DNA of 64,000 bases from Paramyrothecium sp. XJ0827. Lineage: Eukaryota > Ascomycota > Sordariomycetes > Hypocreales > Stachybotryaceae. Shown here one piece after another: positions 53,701 through 64,000 of the stretch (its first letter is position 1; each line of letters begins with the position of its first letter). The stretch lies in assembly GCA_020881915.1 (NCBI GenBank), contig JAJFPB010000001.1:4464001-4528000 (forward strand). The letters are read 5' to 3'. A program made the translations under genes and the position numbers. A model generated the notes under the pieces. The model saw only the letters and a program-made list of their open reading frames with translations. It was not told the DNA's origin and ran no database searches.

Positions 53701-54906
53701 TCCATTGACCGCTGGGGATCTCTGTTTCGTTCGGGTAAAGTCGAGCTCTTCGTTTCCGACCCATTTCTTCAGAATCGAAAGCTCGGTATTGATCATCTCG
53801 TTGGTGTTGTACCAGGAGATAATGGAGTCGTAGGCTTCGTGGAACAACGGAGAGTCAGCCGCCTTGTGCGCCGCCGCTAGAGCCTGCCATGAAGGATACA
53901 GGCTTTCGCACTTCTCAATCTTCTTGACCACGTCCTTGACTTGGTCGTAAGGCGGCTTCCCTGCCTCGCTTTCGCCCTTGACCTCAAAGTTGATAATCTC
54001 GTCGAGAAGTTTGTCCACACTGGACCGCGCTTCCTCGACCATACGCCTCTGTACTGGCAAGTGTCTGCCGCACACCTTCGCACGCGTGCCTAGCCACAGC
54101 TCTGACTTGTGGGTGGTCTTGACGACGGCCTCATCGGACGAACCAATGAGACGCTTCTTTTCTTGACGTACAACATCGCCAAGGAGGACTGCTTCCAGCA
54201 TGCCGTGCCACTCAAGTCTCTCGCGGCTTTCAGGGTCCTTGATGTCCTCGTCGGTAGGCTGAAGGTTGTCGTTGCCGTAGAACATGATTGTCTCCTGGTC
54301 GAAACGATCGTCGAAGGGACCTTCAGACGATGGCGTCTCTCCTTCCGAGTCGGAATCATTGCCGTTTGATGTCTGATACGAGGCGAAGTACTCGCCGGCA
54401 TAGTCCTGACGGAGCTTCTGGACGTACGCTCGCTCCTGTGCACGGAATCGGCTGTCGCCCTGCCTCGATCGGGTTCTAGACGATGACCTGATGGGTTCGA
54501 CAAAGGATGGCTGTGGAGCGCCCGGTCTTCGCGAATTGGAAGGATTGTATGTGTTGGAGGGAGTCCTCGTCGGACCCAACGGCCGTTGAGGGCGAGCGCC
54601 ATTCGCAAAGTTTCCACCGTCGTCACCTGGATTGCTTCTTTGACTTGAGTTGATGCCGTTGACTATCATGCCGGCGGGCAGTGATGTGAGGGAGCCGTTG
54701 AGGGTAGAGGGGTCGGCATATCTGGAGAGCGAACCAAGTCCGTCCTGGCGCTCAACCGCATCGGGGTCATCATCGTCGTCGAAAACCGGAGAGAAGTCGG
54801 CGTTCTCAGAGGCGGCCATCGAAAGCCTGTGGCTGTTGAGCTGATCGGGCCGTGCGTCGTCTTCGCCGCTGGAAAATCGCACGATCCGAGACGCAGGCTC
54901 GCTCAT
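50799..54906 (-). CDS. MAP kinase kinase kinase, Ssk2/Ssk22 (SskB, OS-4) type
   Basis: Top kinase of the high-osmolarity (HOG/OS) cascade; receives the signal from a response regulator and phosphorylates the Pbs2-type MAPKK. Exons 51402-54906 and 50799-51340 are joined over a 61-nt intron (GTGAGT, perfect TACTAAC branch, CTTCAG; phase 1), giving 1348 aa, the usual size of filamentous-fungal members. Residues 1-200 are disordered and acidic/Ser-rich. About 230-1030 form the long helical regulatory region. The kinase domain starts at about 1040: GGGTFGNVY 1047-1055, catalytic Lys1069 in AVKE, HRD 1162-1164 in AHRDIKPEN, DFG 1182-1184, then MSPEV and DIWSLGC. The intron falls inside the catalytic loop (KPE-N). 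All residues for activity are present. The Thr/Ser-rich C-terminus is short. Confidence 0.96.
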
Positions 54907-56715
54907 GGCCCTTGGGAGGACACGGCAGCACGAGTAGAGAAGATGCCTCTAATTTCTGGCGTAGCCCGATGGTGCCGAGAAGGTTGCAAAAGTCGAGGGG
55001 TCGTGCAATGCCGCTGGGTAGGCTCGACTGTCGGCTCGGATCAAATTGCACAGCGCGCTTCGACCATGCAGATGCCCAAGATACCTTCAAAGGGTGCTGG
55101 TGCTGGCACTAACGACACAGGGTGGTGGCGTGCAACCGAGCCGTTGGGGGAAAATAATTTCTCGTCGAATCTTCCCCGGGTAGGATTGTAGGCCCGTTCA
55201 TCTGCTGGAGGTCGGGTTTGGACAACGCAGAGGTGTGGCGGTGGGGAGACGCGGGAGCTGGAGCTGGTCCTGGTCCTGGGGTTTGGCGAGACCGCGATCG
55301 ATCGCAGGTCGTGAGCCAAATCGAACATTGCTACAAGCCGCAGTGTAGCCGAAGCAAAATTGCAGCACTTCATTGGCTGCGCCGCTCTTCATTGGCCACA
55401 CCCACGTGGCTTGCAGCTGCCGAGCTCCTGAAAGTGTGGCTGAGCACCGCCCCAACGCGAACCAATGTGGAGTTTTCTGACCAGTTCGGATGGTTCAATT
55501 CGCTGGGCACATGTTGTCCGGATACTCTACTCCGTTTCGCCACCAAACAAATCCCTGGCTCTGGCTGAGGCACTGGCTCGATAGGGCGTTTGTTTCCCGT
55601 TGGTCCCTTGTCTTTTGTTTCGAAGGGAACGGCCACAGCGATTACCGTGTTGGCTTGGCCAAATGGCGTAGCTCTCGTTTTCACAGACTTCTCCGATTCC
55701 ATCATTTGCCTATCTGGACTTTTCCTCCTTGGACAGCCCTGGACAAATGTGATGCTCAAATGGGTTAAAGGACATAGAGCTGGCAAGGGGTCAAAGAAGA
55801 GATTGCAAGCACTTTCTTTATACGATGCTACCAGAGGTACTCTGTACCTTTATCCATCCATGGTTCTCTGCGACCTGAAACGAAACAAAGTAAAATCCCC
55901 AACGACGTCGAGAACACATAAAAGCCATGCTCGAGAATACCACGTATGGATGTGTGAGTACTGGTTCCTCGAGTGGTCATCTGGAACTCAATGAGAGCAG
56001 ATAACATTTAGTCCATTGACTACAACCCTCACTATGAAAGCTGTTTGACTTACCAACGTGCCAAAATCGGTGACAACAAAAGCGACACCGTAATACTCTT
56101 TCTCGTCAAGGTAAGAGTATTGAGAATTTTTTTTAAATTATTCTTTTTCAATATCAAAGAAGAACATTGAGATGTTTTATCAATTTGCCCTCATTTACAT
56201 CTTTAAGCTGGCGATAGACAGTATACTTGCAAATTGCTGTATTATTGGAGCTTGTGCCTCTAAAAGTACCTGGCGTGCAAGGGTCGATGAGTGGATTCTC
56301 TGGATTGTGCGCGGAGATGGAAGGAGGGGGGGGGTATCCACAGGCGGGGGTGTCTAAGGCATTACAGCACCTCTCGACATGATCCCTGAGGCTCTAGTCT
56401 AATGAGCCGGTTGCGCCTATCATCCATCAAGTGGGCGGAAATGTCGACTAAGGAGCCCTGATCTACAGGCCCCGACAGAACGAAACAGAACTCAAGGGCC
56501 ACATTGCCAGCTTGCCCGCGGGCTGAAGGCAGGAAATTAGAGTCCTCTTGCATGAGCGTCATGGCTGGCGGGAGCAGCTTTGACAGCACCTTTATCGATC
56601 CACAATGATAGGTCCTTGCTCAAGAGGGTTTTTGGTGCGGGGCCGTCTCTGGCTGATCAGCAAGTTTGCTTGTTTGTCTGTTTGATGGCGAACTCTCCGA
56701 CGTAGGTCCGGGCCA

Positions 56716-57246
56716 TCAATACTCTACCTCATCTCCACACCGGTAGCAGCCACCGACCGAGATACCTTTGCTGCCACACTTGGTATTGGTCCGCTTCCTT
56801 TTCGTCCCATGCTTCTTTGGCTTCGCTATGGTTTTCATGGATTTTGGGCTGATCCCAAACACCCCGATTCGACTTCCATATTGTGCTTTGGCAACGTCCA
56901 CTTGCAATCCTGCCTTGGTGACTGCCGGATCCTGCTTCCGCAGCAAGTCTTTGTTTGTCTTTCCACTGTCTCGGCTGACCGGCGGTGGTACAACGAGAGC
57001 TGCGCCTAGCCCATAAGGGTTCTCATCTTCAACAATGCCAATCATCGCTTGGCGGTATCTACCTCCTTACGCCTTTGCCGAAACCACGACTCCTTGGACG
57101 GCAGCGGATGCGTGTGCGCGGCCAAATTTTTGTGATAGTGCACGTCTCGCAAGCAACAGCCATACATTTGTGATTACTCCGTCGATGTGTCTGAAACCCA
57201 ATGCAGGATCGTCAGTTATCCTACGTAGGCTGTAAGATGTGCCTCA
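56716..57246 (-). pseudogene. Possible decayed coding island
   Basis: On the minus strand one frame runs about 175 codons with a single stop (TAA at 57067-57069). Upstream of the stop it reads RRITDDPALGFRHIDGV and ARRALSQKFGRA. Downstream it continues RYRQAMIGIVEDENPYGLGA, ending in a Lys/Arg-rich, Cys-containing tail (GGCYRCGDEVEY). Composition looks protein-like but I recognise no family. There is no good ATG at its upstream edge. A fossil gene, an exon of an unannotated gene, or chance are all possible. Confidence 0.22.
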
Positions 57247-57392
57247 ATCATCTTCAGAATAGCGCGGAAATCTCCGCCTACATGGCTAGGAAAGTAGGAG
57301 GCCGCGTACGCTCATCACATCGTGTCATTGGCTTGCTTGATGTGCCAAGTTTCGGCTCTTCGACATTCCGTGAAGAGACATTTAGTCTTGCT

Positions 57393-57416
57393 CGTCCCAG
57401 CGTCCCAGCGTCCCAG
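57393..57416. repeat. Three copies of cgtcccag
   Basis: Three perfect eight-base tandem copies, followed by a partial ccag. A small slippage-type repeat in non-coding DNA. Confidence 0.8.
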
Positions 57417-60090
57417 CCAGGGAACTTCAACAGCAGAGAGCTTCGCAACCAGAAAAATACAGCCTGCTTTCTAGATAGACACCTTCAAATAACCTGTGTG
57501 CGGCGTGAAGGTGGTGGCCGGCGCAGCCCCGGCGGTGCCACATTTTCGGGACGGGTGGCCGATGGGAACGGACTCGAGGCCCCATCGATAATTGCGGAGC
57601 CACGGACGGAAGAAGCGACTAGTGCTGGGCATTTGGTCCGGGCGGATCGGGTTACATTATAACTCAAGCACAATGTTTCGAACCCTCTGACTATCATATA
57701 TTAGAAGCATCTGAGACGTAAAGGCCCGTGTAATAGCCACATCGCTCTAACACGAGTCGTTCCGAAGTGTGCGTGTGCAATGCGCCAGCATCAAGTCCCT
57801 CCATGTCCAACATCGAGGCTGCGTCCACATATCACTTGCACAACTTTGAGACTTAATCTGGTTGTTATTTCTTGATCCCGAAATCCCCGTAAACTGAGGA
57901 ATCAAATCCGAGTTACCTTGACATCCGCTGCGCGAGAATGGTTCTACAGATCAGACTTGGCGTCGCTCCTAACCCATGGTTGAGAATGATGCAACGTCCA
58001 CTGACGGGATGCGGGAAAGGTACGGGAAGGGTGCACTTAGCAGGGTCGATACATTTGGGAGTTCGAACTGTGCATCACGTATCTGCGTCATGCTGGCCAG
58101 CGCATGTGGCATCTCACATCGGACTGACCGTTGGTGCAGCATGTGACACAGAATGTCCAACCGCAAGTTAATTCATCTGGTTCGGCGGCGCATGCACGAA
58201 GAAACTCTTGTCTTGGAATTTTCCTTGTGTCCGAAGACGTGGAAAGGGGTCGGCGGCGTGGAAGCCCGTTCCCCAGGTTTGACACTTGGTGGAGATGAAT
58301 TGTTGCACACAACTATCGTATTGACTTTCGAGTTGCGTACAAGCCTAGTTGTCTGGGCGTTCCTCGCATCGGGGCACATGCAGGCATGTCTCAGACACAA
58401 CGGGGCTATCGCCTTCTATTTTGCTTCTGCTACTGATGATGAATAGATAGCCGGAGAATGATGTGCTATTTTTGCTTCTGGGTATCGCCATGGTGCGCCC
58501 TCAGACTCGCGATCTCTTTGGGATCGCTCCTGCCCAGCTGCGAAAAAGCAGTGGTTATTGGCATTAATAGGCTTGTTAATGCCCAGATCAGCTGGGATGG
58601 CGCAGGACTACTTTATATTAGTTACCTGGTGGACCGGCGAAGGTTCACTAATGCAAGGCCGTGCGCTCGCTCATGCTTGAGAGATCGGCGAGCAACCCCA
58701 AGCGCCTGGATGCTCGGTGACTTTGCAGCTTCGGTAACCAAGTTGGCATTGGTGTGATGGCAAACCATTGCCATGGGATGTGTATTTACACTAGTGAGGC
58801 AACGCAACTCAGCGCAGCGCAGAACCGTGGTGTTTTCAGTTTTTTGCATGGTTGTGTCAGAGTAGAGTGCCACATCGACAACGTGGCCATGGCTGCGGGA
58901 TCCCTGTTTTCGAGTACAAAGTTGATCAACTTGCTCCAACGAGCACATCCCGCATTTGCACTCCCCATCATCATGAGGAGAAACGTTCCCCTGGAGCCAC
59001 ATTGAATTATTCCAAGTTGGGCTGAAGCCCCTCCTCAGGTTAAGATGAAGGACAATGGCATGGTGTCGATAGGGTCCACACTCTCTTCGGTATCGCATTC
59101 GCTCTGCGAAAGACGGGGATTTCTGATTGAGCGGGAGGAGAGGTTTGGGGCAAGCTGTCAATGGGCCTGATCGGCAATGCAACCCCAACTAATTGGAGGA
59201 GGCGGCCCCTTGTCAAGGGGAGCCAGGTGCCCGGATCTGGGGCAATGGGGGTTCTAAGCAGCAGGCATTGCATGCGTGCGGCAGTCAATCTTGCAGGATA
59301 GGCTGATCTACACAGCTGTACGCGAGTGGCTGACACAGTCCCAAGAAAGTGATGGGTCGAGAGCCGCTCACGCTATCGGGCTCCAGCAACCCTGGCCAGG
59401 CAGGGGTCTTTTATTAGGCAGTCAAAGCCCAAATCAGGATGAAAGGCCCCGTTTGTGGATGTGCCAGTTGCATTGCCGCGGTTTCTGATAGCACTGGTGC
59501 TCCCGAATCTGGCAATGCCCTCCCATCATCCTTGAGATAACCGAAACGAGAGCACGAGAGGTCCGGGCGCACGTCTTGACCTGTCTAGGATGACGAAAGA
59601 TCAGGTACCCGAGCATGCGGTTGACCAAAGGAAATATCGGAGAGCAAGTGAAATTAGCAGATCCGGCAGATGGCGAAGAAAAATCAGGAGAGCCAGAAAG
59701 AAGCAGAAAAACGTTCAAAGAAAGCAAGGGAAGACGTGAAAGGTGTCTTTGGGGGAAAAGAAAAAAATTTAGACGAAAAGACACAATGGCGCTTTGAAAT
59801 GGCTTGGCGGGAGTCTTCCCTGGACGATCTGGTCTACAAGGCGTGCACCAAGAACGGAAACCCACAGAATGGTACCTTCCACGTACCTGTGCCGCACTCT
59901 CTGTGCACTTGAGACCAGACCGTCTGGAAGTAACCGACGGAGATTTTTTTTTTCCTTTTCCTTTTTCCTTTTTCCTCCATCCGAGCAACAAGAACCAAAT
60001 TTGGCTGTATGGCCTGAGACACTCGATTGGTAGTCGCACGGCAGTTCTCGCTCCATCTTAGCGCATCAGACGTGGATGGGTTAGCGACGG

Positions 60091-60140
60091 GCTTGTGATG
60101 GTGATGGTAATGGTGATGGCGATGGCGATGACGATGATGG
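60091..60140. repeat. GATGGT/GATGGC microsatellite
   Basis: About eight imperfect six-base units (gatggtgatggtaatggtgatggcgatggc...) in non-coding DNA. On either strand it would read as a His/Asp/Met-type repeat, which explains small frames there. Confidence 0.8.
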
Positions 60141-63100
60141 GCGTGCGGTTCTCTGGCAGCACCGGGAATGCAGTTTCGCGACTTACATGGCCCCCTTGTG
60201 TGACGGGTTTGAGCAGCAGCACCATGCGCCAGGCACCATGCAACACCTGCATGTCCGCGATGCAACCTGGTCGGAAAAGCCCCGAACATGCTCCCCGGTT
60301 TGCTCGTACTCTTCCGCACACACAGCACGGCGTGAACCCCAAGGTGTCTGTTGGTTTGTCTCCTCTTCCTCCCCGGGAAACAAGATTAAGACGACTGCGC
60401 ACGGCAAATGCCTTTCGAGTCCTGAAGGGCATTGACCCGACCCGCGTCTGTGTGGCACTTCCGCCCGGGCGGACGTCCTTGCGCTGGGCCCTCGCCCATG
60501 TTTGACGCTCGCACCTCCGCCCGCTGTACGCAACGCTTGATTGCTTCTTCTCATCCTCCACCAGCTATCCGAACGAACCCGGCGAACCTGACTAACCTGC
60601 CAATCAACAACCCAATCCTCCATCCCATCCGCCCGCCCCCCCCACCCGATCCCGCTTCTCCATCCATCTCCGGCATTGAGCCCTCAGCCCAGTTCGCCTC
60701 TGGGAGGCGTCCACTCTTGTTGTCAGCGAGACATAATCTGTATGGTATAGCAGGCTGCTGTTATGCATCGAATGAGGCGCACTCGGAAGCCCTGGTCCTC
60801 CTGTGACTCCCCTTGGTTCACAAGCTGTTACCACCCCCACCAAATTCTCTTGCCCCTCCACTTTCCTTAAGCCCAGTTCCTTCTCCTTGACATCTACAAG
60901 GCGAGTGGCGGAAAGGTGAGGCAGTCCGGGGAGTCCCGGTCACACCTTGGGTCACCCGAGAGGTAGCACCCGTCGACAAAGTAGACGCTTCTCTAGTCTG
61001 CATCACAACATGTGTCAATGGAACATCAGACAAGCTTCATGCGGGCCAGTTGCTCCTGTGACGGAAGCCCGGCCGATTTTAATCTGTCTGTCACAGATCC
61101 AACTTGCTTGCAGGTGGACCGAGTAGAGACAGGGCCCGGCGCCCGGAGCAAGGACGTGTTGGACCCCCGGGACGTGGACTCAGACCCGGTCCTAGACCTA
61201 GACGGGCCTTTCTTCTTTCTCCCCTCGCTCTCCATCTCCCCCAATTCTCCTTTGTTTTGGCACCTCTTTGGTCCTTCTGGGCGTCCTTCCTGCATATGGC
61301 CCCCATTTCCTGGTTCCCCGGTCTCTGGCTCCCATACGAAGGAGACTTCCACCTCGCCGCCCAGTGGTCTTAGACACATGCCAAAGCGACAGTCTCAACC
61401 CCAACTTGTTGTCTTATCCAGGTTTATTTCCTCCATCATGACTCCGAAATAGCCCTGGTCGCCAAACTAAATCTGCCTGCCTACTTATACCTCGGCTTCC
61501 TCCACGTTCAAAAGCTCACATCCAGACTTTGCATCACCGGTCCGACAACCTCCTGGTCTTCTTTCTTACATCGCTCCCACCCAACCTGGACACCATCTCT
61601 TTCGCACAAAGACGTTGCCATCCCACGGGGGTGTCTTTTTCGAGTAGCGAGTCCCGAGGCTAAGTGGGCTCATTCAAAGTTTCTGCTCAGATTTCCAGTC
61701 CACCAGCACCACCCCTCCCCCCCCCCCTCCCCTTCAAACACACCCACACACGTACTTCGGGCGCTAAAGCCGTTACCCATATATCGGCTGCTCCCGCTTG
61801 GCTGCTCGAGTTTCATTATAAGAAGCACATACCTCCAGTTTGCTAAGCCTGACACAACCGCGCAAGAGCCTCGTTCGTCTCCGATTACGCCGGGGCCTCG
61901 ATCGACGAACTGTTAAAGTCATACTTGAGAGTAGTCTTTGTCCTCCAAATTTGTAAGTCAATGACTTCCGCCAGAGCATCTCGAAATGCTTTTTGCTCAT
62001 GATCGGCTGCAGCAGCAACACGAAAATCCTCAATCATGTGTGATTTCGTGAAGAACTATTACATCTACAGCTCCTGTCGCGACCCAGGCGTACACTTCTT
62101 CAAAATGTCGACGGACGGAAGCAAGAAGAGGGCGTGCCCGAAGAGTCCCCACGAACGCTACATCGTACTGCCGGAGACCTGTCCTCTGTGCTGCGGGTGA
62201 TGCGCTTCCAGATTCTCGAGCGATCACACTTTTAAACCCTTTGCCGAATTTTGGATACGCCTGTGCTCGTGGGAGCATAACTTCGTCCCGCCAACTCGTA
62301 GCCGGGCTTTTTCAACGAACACACTTCTCATAATATCGATACCCAATTCTCTTTTACGGCGAATCAAGCGAAGTACTTGCAACAGCGGGCGCTCAGAAAT
62401 CCTTTTCATTGAACAACACTTTTCGGAGGACTCAAGGTTGGCCTGCCGATTGTGCCTATTTTGCTTAATAGGCATGGAATGGAATTGGTGGATACAGGAA
62501 AAGCGTGCAGCGGTGGCTACGGCCGGTACTGGGAGCGGGAAACACAAACTACAGTATTCGCTTGCAGCTATTTTTTTCATCGATCTTGAGGATCGTCCCC
62601 TTTTCTTTTTTCCTTCGAAGACGGTATAAGAGGGTTGAAATCGCGGCGAGGAGCGGAAGGTCAGCCAAATGCTGCGGAATGGGTGTGAGAATAGCTGAAA
62701 CTACGATTTGTGCTAGCGGAGATTCCTAATTCATAATCAACGTTGTTGCTGTGTCTTGGCGCACGCCAGTTGAAGAGACAAATGCCTTTTGAACAATTGG
62801 CTCCTTTCGACGAAGTCACAGACATGTGCCACCGCCTATGTGCTGCCTGGTTCCCAAGTTTTTGACAATTTCAAGGCCCGGCTTGCGGCCCGGAGGGACA
62901 TGTTACGCCAATGAGGCGGGCGTGATGGTTCCAAACCGCTTCAGTCTCCGGCGTCGCGGGTATCACACCGTTGGGATGCCATCTTTCACGGTTCGGATAC
63001 CTCACCCGCCACCATTCTGTTCTGCCTTATAGCGTGGCGGATGCCTCACGCCAACTGGGGAACTTTGGGATTCCCCATACAAGTACGCAGAGGGGACAAG

Positions 63101-64000
63101 ATAAGAGGCCCGAAGGCCGAGCCAAAGTTTGCGCCAACGCCCACGTGTGTTTAAAGAAGAAGAAAAAACTGTTCACATTCATCGAATATGTTAGGCTGGG
63201 TACGGCAATTGAACGGGGGCACTAGTTCAAGCGTGGTTCGGTAGAACAATGCCTCGTTGGGACCGAAGTAGGGGTCTCTTGGCGTCACCATTAAGCGCGG
63301 CAAAGTGACATCCCGAGTGCTGTGTAAGTGCAATGACGAAGAACAAAATTTTCCCTCCCCATCTGAATGACCCGCACGTTGATCAGGAGCTGATCGGAGC
63401 GTGGTGAGAGCTTGATATGAAGTACGCAACGATGGCGAAATCGCCCTGGAACATCACACCCGTCCTGACGATCGTTACCGGAAGGGCGGCCACGGGCTGG
63501 TTTTCCCTTTCGTTGGCTCCACCGAATCCTGGTGCAAAGTTCACATCACGCCAGGAGAGGGAGCTTCAAGAGCCGTAAATGGCTCAGGCCCGCCGCAAGG
63601 GCCAAACTCAAATCTGCTAGCACACATGCTTCGAGGTAAGCGTCGCCTCGTCACCGTGGGGCGGTAGTCTCTCTGTCTCAGAAAGCATGTCTCATTCGCA
63701 CACGCGTTTATTTGAGAACCACAATGGTACGTGGCACCCTAGGAGCCGGGCCCTGCTCCGGTAGTGTAGGGGTAGCCCTCGGGCAATCCGCGCTTCATGA
63801 GCTGAGAGCTGCCGATAGCCATGGGGATCCTCACCTTTTAGCGCCAGGCGCGATTCGCCGATGTGCCCAGGGTGGATTTGGTAAGGTTGAATAAGCGTCC
63901 TCTACATTCATAGTGAGGTCGACCGAGTGGTCTGGTGCGAAGCTAGTCCCATGAACTCCGTGAAGGGGGTGGAAAATTTATGCTCCAATACGCGGACGCG

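Larger units (their letters stand above)
54907..64000. other. 9-kb region without a confident gene
   Basis: It begins with the MAPKKK promoter. None of the frames (the largest is 201 codons, at 59434-60039 on the minus strand) shows a domain, signal peptide or splice partner I can support. It contains a possible decayed frame (56716-57246), an eight-base repeat (57393-57416), a GATGGT microsatellite (60091-60140), a CT-rich tract (61195-61260) and a C-run (61718-61737). The pyrimidine-rich stretch at 61195-61630 looks like a promoter or leader for a gene that may lie beyond the window. Confidence 0.5.

Noticed and set aside
59434..60039. 201-codon minus-strand frame
   Set aside because: Contains poly-Lys/Glu runs from an A/G tract and no domain, signal peptide or splice partner; compatible with chance.
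63758..63805. tRNA-like stretch (tccggtagtgtaggggtag)
   Set aside because: It resembles the 5' half of a tRNA-Gly with an A box, but no anticodon stem, no GGTTCGA B box and no matching acceptor arm follow.
1..64000. CRISPR arrays, insertion sequences, bacterial-type operons
   Set aside because: Intron-containing eukaryotic genes throughout; no spaced direct repeats of CRISPR type and no transposase frame recognised.

Overview
The window is nuclear DNA of a filamentous ascomycete, most likely a Sordariomycete. Genes are separated by kilobase-scale spacers and carry short introns (mostly 47-112 nt) with GT..AG ends and CTAAC/CTGAC-type branch sites. The protein families are fungal: a Gpn3 GTPase, NAD-type Mtd1, an NNP nitrate transporter, a Ssk2/SskB-type MAPKKK and a KRE9-like GPI protein. 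I rebuilt exon structures by hand from splice motifs, frame and protein-family continuity. No RNA evidence or database search was available.

Layout. 0.8-2.1 kb (-): conserved mitochondrial-looking protein. 3.8-5.2 kb (-): PI-PLC-like phosphodiesterase. 6.5-7.2 kb (-): small conserved hypothetical. 7.2-12.3 kb: gene-poor. 12.3-13.6 kb (-): S-adenosylmethionine synthetase, two exons. 15.3-16.3 kb (+): Gpn3. 16.6-17.1 kb (-): Apq12-like nuclear-envelope protein. 18.0-20.6 kb (-): large low-complexity hypothetical. 23.3-24.4 kb (-): Mtd1, three exons. 27.0-28.6 kb (+): nitrate transporter; the spacer upstream of it holds two NirA/NIT4-type sites and a dense GATA cluster. 29.7-30.5 kb (-): GPI-anchored Ser/Thr-rich protein. 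30.5-35.0 kb: gene-poor. 35.0-36.5 kb (+): WDR5/Swd3 with an RS-rich N-terminal extension. 36.9-39.1 kb (-): nine-exon Hsp70-like protein, divergent from a coiled-coil protein at 39.8-41.2 kb (+). 41.2-45.4 kb: gene-poor. 45.4-46.4 kb (+): Ser/Pro-rich hypothetical. 47.1-48.5 kb (+): secreted Thr-rich protein with a Cys-rich C-terminal domain. 49.0-49.7 kb (-): cytidine deaminase. 50.8-54.9 kb (-): Ssk2/SskB-type MAPKKK of the HOG pathway. 54.9-64.0 kb: no confident gene; one possible decayed reading frame at 56.7-57.2 kb.

The genes are mostly unrelated housekeeping, signalling and surface functions. SAM synthetase and Mtd1 both belong to one-carbon metabolism but lie about 10 kb apart. I saw no secondary-metabolite cluster, CRISPR, rRNA or convincing tRNA. 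The points most worth a second look are the divergent Hsp70-like/coiled-coil pair, the WDR5 homologue with an RS tail and an altered arginine-pocket sandwich, and the putative nitrogen-control region upstream of the nitrate transporter.
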